Source of the DNA: Hericium rajendrae
Taxonomy: Eukaryota > Basidiomycota > Agaricomycetes > Russulales > Hericiaceae
Direction: 5' to 3'
Assembly: GCA_033439255.1 (NCBI GenBank)
Contig: CM065891.1
Span: 992,001 to 1,056,000 of the forward strand
DNA: 64,000 nucleotides
The first letter of the stretch is position 1; each line of letters starts with the position of its first letter. The notes below the pieces were generated by a model. The model saw nothing but the letters and a program-made list of their open reading frames with translations, searched no databases and was not told the DNA's origin. Below, in pieces: positions 25,001-37,923 of the stretch. Position numbers and translations under genes: made by a program.

Positions 25001-25501
25001 AGCGTCCAACGCGTCACAATGGAGACGTTGAGAAGGTAGTTATAAAAGCGCACGAACTAGATCGCGTCAGACCACACCCCGCATTGCGCGACGCAGACTC
25101 ACTCTCGTTTTCGGCAGGTCGCCGTCCGCAAAGGCAAGGTGCTGTTCGCTGGCGTTCCGTGGGTCGTACTCGTCCATGGAGCGCTTGAGCAGGTCCCAAC
25201 TCGAGGCCTGCGAGTGCTGGGCGCGGAACTGCTCCGTCGGGCGCGTCGGTGCATTGGCGTCCACCCCGAATCCACCGGGGAACTGCACGCGGCGCCCCGA
25301 GCCATTCGCACCATCATGTGGCAGACCTGGGGGGTATGTGGGCGGAACGTTGAAGGGCGCGTGCGAGTGGTAGGAAAGCGAGTCTGCGCGGTCTGCGAGC
25401 TCGTCGGAGAAGCGAGACTTGGTGTCCGGTTTCTCCAATTCCTGGGGTGGGGTGCTGAGTTCAACAGCGTCGTAGCCCGCCGTGCGCCGCGGGGATATCA
25501 T
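22076..25501 (-). CDS. EF-hand MscS-type mechanosensitive ion channel (Msy1/Msy2-like)
   Basis: Membrane channel of the fungal MscS branch, which in fission yeast (Msy1/Msy2) controls calcium release from endomembranes during hypo-osmotic shock. The start MISPRRTAGYDAVEL at 25,501 leads into a long cytosolic region (RFSDELADRADSLSYHSHAP), then several transmembrane segments (WTLFIVPVLALLWIPGILGL, LLFGLLICAAVLLF). A calcium-binding EF-hand follows (DKDGNGDISRDE near 23,570), then further membrane helices and the MscS pore/beta domain: GAGTLILGLSWLIGSSLAEV, HPYDVGDKIDLG, GNAALVQAPNTKLND. A variable C-terminal tail ends RLPPV at the stop 22,076-22,078. About ten introns of ordinary length are present and the frame is intact. 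The earlier TTG-initiated extension at 25,576 has no ATG and was not used. Confidence 0.9.
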
Positions 25502-25699
25502 GTCAGTAGAAAGGATGAAAGGAAGGAGGAAAAGGGTACCTTGGAAACTGCTGGGATCTTTCGCCCAGGTTGCCAAGACCGGTCACTATGCCTTGTTTCG
25601 GGGTGCAGGCTGGTGCAGGCACCGCTCCTAACCCCATTTCATGGTTATATCTGCTTGTCGAGAACACGAATGTGTTATTCTCGTCGAGTCAACGTCCAT

Positions 25700-27510
25700 C
25701 CAGTTGATGTCTTACCTGTCTACTATTCATTGAATTCAGCGATCTGATCCTTCCGATGCTCTCTGAACTGACACCAAGAAGAACAAGACAGAGTTTTTCC
25801 AGAGCTGCGTCGCGTGACATATCGATCACGCCCAGTCGCACGGCGACCCTGCAATGTGATGTGTTTTCTGTTAGAACTTCTCGTTCAAGTTCAGCGATCT
25901 GATCCCTCAACATGCTCAACGCCGCGAAATGCCGATCAGAGAAGAAAGAGCTGGGGCTTCAGTACTTCAGTGGCGAGGTAAACCCCGTGACGTTTGTACG
26001 CAATGATACACGACTCACGTTATATCTCTTTTTCTGTGTTAATTCTGTTCTTCGACTTCATCAATTTTCAAGATCTAGAGGACAAAAGGGGTCAGATCGC
26101 TTTAGACAAGAACAAGAAGGAAAACTGTGGCACCTGCGACCACATGCCGAGACTCACTGAAGGAATGGGATCGCCAATCTGCATAGCGACCCTGCCATAT
26201 GCCGTGTTGCCGATCTGCGGCCCCGCTAGTCAGTACTGTTCCTAGCCGAATATTGCTATTTTTTACGCTACTATGATGTCTTTCTAAACAGATCAAACTC
26301 AATAAGGCTCAAACAGACGACCTTATTGGCCGACGACACTTTACGGAGAAGAACTAGCCGGAACACGGGGACCGTCGGGATGTTATCCGTGACGTACGAA
26401 GAACGAAATGGCTAACGCGCTCAGCGACCCTGCGATATGTTCACGTCGAACTTCAACACCAAGACAGTGCGATCAACGCCATGGGATTCCCGACTTCGAC
26501 GTCTGCTCAGCGCAGTGCAATCCCGGATGTGTTCCTGTTCTCGAAGACGACTTCCTTTCCACGTCCGCACTCAATCGAGACCTGAATGATCTGCAACTGA
26601 CGGTTCGGTGCCGTTAACGAGCAGGAGGTCCGTCTCGTAGCTCTCGAACGATCTGGATCCTCGATACTACGGTCACATCAGAACGAGAAAGAGCGGCTCA
26701 GGGACATGCACTACGATGTGCACAGACAAGTAAATTACCAAGCCGTATACTCAATCCCACGATATGTTTTGACGTCGCCATTTTCAGCCAGCCACCAACA
26801 CGGCCCATATCAATGACATCCATGATCTTTCCAGATCAACGTCGGCTCATGGGTGAAGCGCTGTCATCCAGTCCATTACATTAATTTATCCTGGGGAAAG
26901 TCATCCAGTCATCCAGTATACAGTAATATGCAACTTCAAGCTTAGAAATCTACCCTCGATCCCGTGAAATCACAAGGGAACGAGAAGGCATTCTACGACC
27001 TGAAGGTACTCCCTGTGACGTACCTCCAGCCCGCACAACGACCCCGCGACGCCATATCGCGCTCTCGCACTTCTTCTTCCAGCCGAATGATCTAATCGCC
27101 CGATACTGTGTACTGATCAGAAGAAGGTTAATGAGCAGGCCCTCGGTGACTTCAGAGATCTGCGCCACGATGTGCACAGACGAGTAAATCGCCAATCGCA
27201 CAGCGACCCTGTGACTTCGATGTATTGGTAACGAGCTTTTTTCGGACAGCGCTCAACGACATGTACCTCCCCTCTTCCCGGAGCCGTCGACTGGCTGTCA
27301 TGACGCACCAAGAGCCCAACCTGTGGTCTTCTTCGCGTCAATGGCCATTACAAGGAAAGAAACGTATTTTCTATGGTAACCCTGTGCGTTGAGCGATCTC
27401 GCCCCAGATTCTATGAACGAAATTAGGAGAAGCATAAACAGCAAGTTCTCGGCGATCTAAGGTGTGCATTATGACCTACCCACACGACCCTGCGATATGT
27501 CGCCTTTTGG
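25700..27510. repeat. Decayed array of a ~300-bp repeat
   Basis: Six diverged copies of one motif recur at about 25,855, 26,195, 26,430, 26,745, 27,208 and 27,490. On the minus strand the shared part reads ATATYGCAGGGTCGCTGTGCGA, resembling an intron acceptor followed by coding sequence. A second shared word (plus strand ACGATGTGCACAGACRAGTAAATYR) occurs near 26,715 and 27,169, and CAGCGATCTGATCC near 25,738 and 25,893. Short fragments of helical coding potential survive (minus strand, LRDQIAELEREV near 25,900), each soon stopped. It looks like an eroded, tandemly amplified gene fragment. Family unknown. Confidence 0.5.
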
Positions 27511-28778
27511 GCAGCGATCCACATGTAATCTCCCACAGGCAGATTGACATTATATCTCTCAGATCCAGACGCATCTGCGAATGGCTCTGCTGCACTATGA
27601 GGTCAACAGCGGCGATTACAGTTCTGCACATGCCTGCTCGGTCCGTGCAGTGCAATGCGGTATGACCGACCGCCCATGCCCCAGGTTCGATCCACACGCA
27701 ACGCTCGTCCGCGGTCCCGCAGGCGCACGTCACCCAACTCCAGGCTGCAGCTCGCCTCGCTCGCCCCATTTGGGCGCGCGTTCCCGTCCGCGCATCGTAA
27801 GGTGCCTGCAGCCTCGCGTAGCGCTAGGGGGTGGCTATGGCTACATACAGTACGCAGACCCTGCACGCCCCCCGCACCACCCAGCGCGTTGGAAATTCGC
27901 TCGCCCCAGCCTGTCCTGCTCTTACGCAACGGCGCAGCGACCTGAGCCCGCAGCGCACCCGTGTGTGCAATGCGCACGCGCACGTTGCGTCCATCAGATG
28001 AACGCGGTCCTCGCGATCTTCGAGATCCTAGGACAGGCCGCTTGGGCTGCTGCATTGAGCCCGTCCGACACCAATACATTGCGACAGTGACGCACGGCCC
28101 GCCTCGAGGCACCAGCGCGCGACCGCGGACGCGGACTTCGCGGCGAGTGGCACGCGAAGCCAGTTGGAGAACTGCCACCGGCTAGCGCCGAAGCTTGAGT
28201 CCTCGGCGGCGGCGGGCGGGACGAACAGGGCAGCAGCAGGGCAGCCCACGTCCCGCCTGAGAATAAGGATCGCGCGGCCAATCATGGCGTGCGCACGGTG
28301 TGACAAGTGCGTTGCGACGGGAGCGGATGTGCCGCGTACGGAACGAGCATCTTCTCCGATTCGGAATGGGGGATATGCGTATGTGGTTCGCGGCGCATAG
28401 ATAGAGCGAAAGTCTGGAATTCTGCGTGCCGTCGGCGGCGCTGTGGATAGCGGCTCTGTGGGTGCGGTGGAAAGGCCGAGGCCTTCGCTGGCAGGACAAG
28501 GGGGAAGATAGAAGCCCGCATCGAGGTCTACATAGGTATCGGGACGCTAGAAATAGATCGTATCGTACATACAGCAATAAATCATCCCATGGATCGCAAG
28601 CGCTGTCACCGTCCGATAGCATAGCCATCCACGAAGCACCGGCTAAATACATTATAACAGTACAACAACAAAGCTTAGTCTGCGCACGAGTCATGGAATC
28701 ATCACGTCAGTCTCGTTAACACGGTCGTGAAAGTCGTCAAGTAGATCACAATAAATCACACCTCTTTCCAAGCCGGCT
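27511..28778. other. Gene-poor stretch, nothing convincing
   Basis: No open frame here shows conserved motifs or a plausible exon series. A minus-strand frame of 191 codons (27,603-28,178) is Arg/Ala/Gly-rich and looks like a by-product of GC content. The right end probably contains the 3' UTR of the kinase gene. Confidence 0.4.
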
Positions 28779-32364
<3,586 letters not shown>

Positions 32365-32538
32365 GGATATGTTTATGGACGGTGAAGGACGTCGGGGACG
32401 GGGACTGTCGTCGACTGATCAGGTCAATCGACGGCGCGCCGGCCACGTGCTCGAGCGCTCTAGCCTGGTTCTCGCGTACTTACTCGCCATTGTTTTATTT
32501 TGTATTCATCCTGAAACGCAACCGCTTAATATTTCATT

Positions 32539-32957
32539 TCATACGACAAAGCTTAACCTTCTTCCCCGGATGGCCAACGGATTTCCTTGTTCTTCGTCGA
32601 CACGCCCGCAAGCCACAAACCAGCCAGCCTCCTGCAGTTGCCAATTTGATTAACCTGCACATTGCCGTCGCGCGTTCAACTGCTCAGCCTGCACAGGTTA
32701 TATTCCACTCAGTGATGCCGGCTTACATCTTCTTGATCGTCTGCAAAGATGAGGGGGAACTGCTTTTCCGCCAACAATCCGAACAGTTCCGTTTTCCACT
32801 CGAACAACCGGCCGGTCAGATCGACGTTGCCTGCAATGGCAGGACCCGGACGGGCTCCCTTGTTCCCGGCACGCGCCTTCTCTGCTAGCGCATTGCAGAC
32901 GCAAGCCGCAGCCCGTTGCCCGGCTCCTCCTGGCTCGAGGCCGTCTCCTCGAGGCAT
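32539..32957 (-). CDS. Small unidentified protein, tentative model
   Basis: A two-exon model on the minus strand: ATG at 32,957, exon to 32,727 ending FPLIFADDQED at a good GTAAGC donor, an intron of 95 bases, then 32,631-32,539 (EAGWFVACGRVDEEQ...RLSFVV, stop). The composition looks coding (NVDLTGRLFEWKTELFG), but I recognise no family. Upstream in a different frame (about 33,045-32,890) another coding-like run reads KAWYRPTPIADSYSRG and TLEDQERAHKIC, which may be the true N-terminal part separated by a frame break. No function is proposed. It could also be a chance open frame. Confidence 0.35.
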
Positions 32958-33549
32958 ATCTTGTGCGCTCTTTCTTGGTCCTCGAGCGTCATCCCCCTGC
33001 TATACGAATCGGCAATCGGGGTCGGGCGGTACCATGCTTTTGATGTCGTTTCATTCGAGAAACGAAGGCTTCGTTTTCATCTTATGATGCCGTACCGAGC
33101 GCGTTACCCAATCGGCGATCCATTCCTGACCTTGAATAAGGGTCGCCTTTTTTGAGTTTAGGTGCGATGGAGGTCCGCGAACCGTGACAGAGAGCAACGC
33201 CTTTGTTCACTCTCGGTACATTTCGTCTCTGCTCCCACACGTCGCTCCGGTGCCCTGCACTGCCGTACTGTCAACAACAACGCCTGTCAACAACAAGGTT
33301 GCTGGGCATCCAACGGGTTGCCCTGTCTTTTATTCTCAATCGCACAACCCCTTGCCCAATTCGTCACCCACCTTACCGCGTGGTCGCCGCCTGCACCAAC
33401 TGTGCTCCATGCTCTCGGTATCTTGACGAACATCGCCTTTCCTGCTTCGTACACTGCTTCCCGCGTGCCCGAGAGTACTTAATAGTCGAGGACCTCCGCC
33501 CATATTTCGCTAATATTATCATCCTTCTTTCTTCTTCTTCACCTTAACT

Positions 33550-34882
33550 ATGTCCGCTCCCAGGGACAATTATTATTACGACAGCTACGGAAGAGTGCAG
33601 AGGAAGAGTCCTTCTGGTGGGGACTCGCATAGTGGTTCGTCTTTGCAGGAACAGGGTAGGCGTACTATACTGCCCCCACTCACCGTAGCCTTCCCAACCT
33701 CTCATTCCCCAGGTTTGTCTTCTAACGTAACTTCAACATATTTGGACTCAACTTTGAGGTGTCCCGACTTAGTGTCCGCAAGCTATCCCAGTCATTATCC
33801 CCAACAGCGCGCAACGCCCAATTCATACGACCCCAATGCGTCGGCCTATGGCCACTATAACTCTTGTAGGCCTTCCTTTCTGTTCCGGGTTCCATATTGG
33901 TTGATAGCCGTCTATCCCCAGACGGTTCTGCTCAGCAGCAACAACCGAGCTCTTACGGCGCTACCTATCAGCAGCGCTCGGGTTACAGCACCCAACAGAG
34001 CTACGGGACGTACCAGGGTCGCACCTCGCCGCCCGTCACCGGCCAAGACCATCGCCACCTCCCGCCTCTGAGCGTCCCTCAGCAGGCCGGCTATTATCCC
34101 CAATCCACCTCCCATTCGCAGATGGCCGCGATGAATAGCGTGCGCTCCCCGCAGGCCTCATACCCCAATGCTTACGGCGCCCAGTATCCTTCCATGCAGT
34201 CCGCCTCCTACGGGTCAACGCAGAGCCCGCCCCGCGGTGTCGCGCACGCCGCTCCGACTGCCCACGCCTACCAGCACGTTCCGACCAGCCACGCCAACGT
34301 GGAACGTACCATGAACTCTCGGTCGGCCGCCGCCGCCATGCCCTACGCTCGCGGCGCCCCCGCCCTGTCGCCGACCGACTATGACCTCGAGCCCGATCGC
34401 GGGGGAGAACCCACCATCAAGAAGAAGCGCAAGCGCGCCGACGCGCACCAGCTCGCGGTCCTGAATGACACATACAACCGCACAGCGTTCCCGTCGACGG
34501 AAGAGCGCGCAGAGCTGGCGCGGAAGCTCGACATGACTGCACGCAGCGTGCAGATCTGGTACGCCCTCCTACCCCGGAGTCTTATCGCCCGCTGACGCGG
34601 ACTCGGTTTCATAGGTTCCAAAATAAGCGCCAATCGATGCGCCAGGGCGGACGACAGTCCACCACGACCTCCAGTGGCAGTTCCGTCAGTGCGCCGGCTC
34701 CTGCCCCGTCCCCACAGCCCGGCTACGGCTCCTCGAGCCTCGTCAGCCCCACCATGACCGGGTCATCTGGCCCGGGCTATTCCTCGCGTTCTCCGCCGCC
34801 CGCCATAGGCCGTTCCGGCCAGTCGCCCTCGCCCCCTGGAGGCAGGGTCGACCCGCGCAAGTGGGCGAGCCGCGGATACTAG
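33550..34882 (+). CDS. Homeodomain transcription factor
   Basis: Nuclear DNA-binding regulator. The product starts MSAPRDNYYYDSYGRVQRK and carries a long Gln/Ser/Tyr/Pro-rich region (YQQRSGYSTQQSYGTYQ), then a basic patch KKKRKRADAHQ and a homeodomain: LAVLNDTYNRTAFPSTEERAE, KLDMTARSVQIW, FQNKRQSMRQ. The invariant Trp-Phe of recognition helix 3 is split by an intron (34,559 to about 34,613, TG|G). The tail is Ser/Pro/Gly-rich and ends RKWASRGY at TAG 34,880-34,882. Other introns lie near 33,655-33,715 and 33,865-33,895; exact borders in the N-terminal half are uncertain. The homeodomain is of the generic non-TALE fungal type. Target genes are unknown; it is not linked to mating-type genes here. 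Confidence 0.88.
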
Positions 34883-35769
34883 GCGGTCAGTGTCCCTGGG
34901 ACCGGTATAGCAACTAATTTCCGATAATGCCTTTATGCTGTCTATTATGAACCTTTGATCTCACCGTCATTTCTGTCCTTAGTTATTCCTATGCTGTTTA
35001 CGCTATGCAACTTACTTCCCGCTTAATCTGATCGCGTTGTGTCATTGTTCGTTATGGACCATATTTATGTATTATAGCCTTCCCTTCAGACATTGTATAC
35101 TTATCCTCTTCCCGCTGTCGTCATATATCATATCTAGACTTGAAGACACTCACTACATTTATTTACTATACCACATTACTGCCCTAGTACCATATGCATG
35201 CCTTCCCTTGTCTTTCTCTTGCAACTTATGGACTCGTCGAACTCTGACGGCACGCTCTTCTTTTTCTGTGGGATGGAATCATGGGACCCTATCTCTGTCC
35301 AAGCTGAATCATCGTTTGCATCGTGGACTTCATATCCACTTCATTAATAAAAGGCTTCATCTCCCCCTATGACCGCGGAAGCTTGTTTAGATCGTGAGTA
35401 GCTTGTCCTCAGAACGTCAGTCCTCGACGCGACCCTGCACGCGAAGACGACAGTTCCCATCCCAAACCCGGAGCTTAGAACGATAGACCCACGACAGCAG
35501 GCACGACAGACAACTGGCCGGATATCATGGTGCATAAATATACAGATGCTGAATACATATAAGAGGCCAAACAAATAGCCGGCAAGGGACCAGAGGGGAC
35601 ATCAATCGATATCAAGTCATGACGAAGCGCACCTGCTTCCAGAACAGGTGCACGGGGAAATGAAATGATGAAGCTCTGAGGAACACGGCCAGGCGGCCTG
35701 CGACGATGGATCATCAGCGATGCGATCGTGGAGCATAAGCAGCGGCTGCCTTACATAAAGCGGCCCGTG
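34883..35769. other. Intergenic region between convergent genes
   Basis: Convergent 3' ends of the homeodomain and AA9 genes. AT-rich in 34,930-35,350 with no coding pattern; an open frame of 111 codons there is Ile/Leu/Tyr-rich without motifs. Likely two 3' UTRs and terminators. Confidence 0.5.
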
Positions 35770-37136
35770 TCAGTGCGAGCGCCGACGATGCACGGCCTGG
35801 CGCGCGCTCAGAGCACGTTTGCGCGACAGCCCGCATTTGCCGTCGAGATTGCCATGCGTAGATGCAGCCGCGCCAGGCGCGGAGGCCGTCGCCGCGGGCA
35901 CGGACTGCGATGACGTCGGCAGCGCCCTCGCGGACGTGCTTCGCGCAGCGGAAGCCTGCCCGGTGCCGGAAGAGGCCTGCCCCGCGGCGCTACCGTCGAA
36001 CTGCACGACCGGCGGGCCCGGGACCTTCACGTCCTGCGGGTCGCTGTATATGTTGGGCCATTGGATGTTGTCGTAGAGACCGGGGATGGCCACCAGGATA
36101 CTGGTCGGCGGGCACACCAGACCCGCCGCCGCTGACGCTCACCTGACTGCGCAGGCGTCAGCGACTGCGTGACGCAGGACGTCTGGAAGACTTACGTGCA
36201 GCTTGGGTAGTACTGCGGGTCGCCCGTTGAGTGCAAGGCGATGCTGCGAAGTTCGAGATCAGACGCGATTCTCCGTGCGCGGTAGTAGCGTGCGGCTCAC
36301 ATCTCGTGGCGCATCAGCTAAGACGTCAACGTCAGCGATCGTCGGTCTTACATTGGGCATGCGACGTACGTATTGGCCGTCTGCCAGCGCCGCGGGCACC
36401 GTCGAGTGCCACGAGAAGTTGTCTGGCCGGATCTCAGCGTCTGCGCGAACCGCCGCGGACGTCGGGGCGGGACTTACCAGCGATCAGCTTCGCGGACGCA
36501 AATTGGCCATTGTCGTAGCCTTCCGCGTCGAGCTTGAACCACTTCGTGTTCGACGCGTCAAAGACGTGCAATCGCCATTGCAGGACGTCATGTAAGTAGA
36601 GACAGGGCCGAGGTGGTCTGTGACGCAAATGTATGCTTATTAGGCAGCTGATGGCAGTCCGCGAATACCACGCACCTGCGGGCCACTGCCGGGTCCAAAG
36701 TTCGCGTAAGTATCGCGTTCAAAAACAGAGAAAGCACTGACGTATTGCCACTGGAAGGTGACCTGCGAGCCTGCAGTGACGTTCGCCACTAACGGCGTCC
36801 CAGCCTCACCGCCCTGGTTGCACGCGATATCGGGCCCCGACACGTCCGCCAACTACAATCAACGTTCAATAAATCCACCGCATTGCCAGATGGACAGATC
36901 CGCACCAGGCCCATCGCCCGGAATCTTGCGCACAACCCGCGCAGGAACCGGACTTGCGTATCTGCCATCCCAGCAGCTGAGCACACACGCGCGGAGAGGA
37001 AAAGCCGGATTTACGGATCAGAGAAGGGGTACCACCCGGGATAGCTCCCGCCCGGCGTCGTCACATTGTGCACATACCCATGGCCCCGCACGAGCGGGAC
37101 GACGAACGCCAAGAGAAACACGCTGTATGCCAGCAT
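35770..37136 (-). CDS. AA9 lytic polysaccharide monooxygenase (secreted)
   Basis: Copper enzyme that oxidatively cleaves cellulose and other beta-glucans outside the cell. ATG 37,136 gives a signal peptide (LAYSVFLLAFVVPLVRG) cut before the mature N-terminal histidine of HGYVHNVTTPGGSYPGW, the first copper ligand. Then RVVRKIPGDGP, DIACNQGGEAGTPL, the second copper histidine in WPADHLGPVSTYM, CNGDCTSFDASNTKWFKLD, the second-sphere histidine in LMRHEI, IALHSTGDPQ and the axial tyrosine in QYYPSC. After VKVPGPPVVQF a Ser/Ala/Thr-rich linker leads to a short basic tail ending RRRSH; no CBM1 is present. Eight or more introns; two exons are tiny (36,676-36,685 and 36,301-36,317). The junction between IPGDGP and LADVSG does not resolve with a canonical donor. 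Confidence 0.9.
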
Positions 37137-37923
37137 CGCGCGCGCAGACTAGAAATACGAATCGGCTCGGATGGATGCGCTGGCAGTGTGGGGAAAGGGA
37201 AAAGATGGCGGAGACAGAGAAGTCTGACACATTTTGATAGCTGCAACCTTGCTGTTCGCGTCGTGGTGGACAGCGCAGACACGGTGCGGAGGCCTTATGC
37301 ACCGGGCACGGTGGGACTGTGTGGAAGACGACAGAGAACTCGAAATTGGATGTCCGGCGGCGTGCGAACCGCTACGCGCCGCCACAAGGTTGCTCAAATA
37401 GGCAGCTGTAGTATTCGCGGTGATCGCTGTCTGCGAATCCCGGACACAATCTGCATTTTTTCTTGTTATCCACTTGTTTAAATTTTCGACAGCAGGACAG
37501 GAAGCTGATGGTATGCGAGCACACAGCATCACCATGCCGATATGGTGTGCTGAATGAACAACTGCTGTCCATGGAGAAGATGGACGGCAGGTATACACGT
37601 GGTTGAACCTCCGGTTCTCGACGGAGGCAAATGTGCAAGCACTCGAACAGCACCCCGGCCCTTGGGCCTGCAGCGCCAGGCATGTTCCATACGATCACCA
37701 CGCCCTTCCCTCATTCAGGCGTCGTGTATCACTGGCCCCCAGACTGTCGCGGTGCCTATTCCCGAGGACGGGCAGCCGTCGAACACAAGAAGCCGAACTC
37801 ATAACTCAAACTCTAGGGTAGCGACACGAGATGAAAACCGGCAGCCAACGTGCCTCTATAACAGGTGGTAAAGTAACAAACACCGAAACGCCACAGAACT
37901 CTACACAACCGACAAAACACCAA
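37137..37923. other. Intergenic, AA9 promoter side and EF3 3' end
   Basis: Holds the promoter of the AA9 gene (minus strand, so on the high-coordinate side of 37,136) and the 3' UTR of elongation factor 3. No gene is supported; overlapping open frames here lack motifs and plausible splicing. Confidence 0.5.

Noticed and set aside
27670-27700. GGTTCGATCC, resembling a tRNA T-loop
   Set aside because: The flanking bases do not form the T-stem, and no acceptor or anticodon arms can be placed around it.
35037-35372. 111-codon plus-strand open frame between convergent genes
   Set aside because: AT-rich, no homology features, lies in expected 3' UTR sequence.
36360-36370. AA9 variant lacking the second-sphere histidine (RMPN in place of RHE)
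   Set aside because: It comes from reading through an intron; the true motif is in the 17-base exon at 36,301-36,317.
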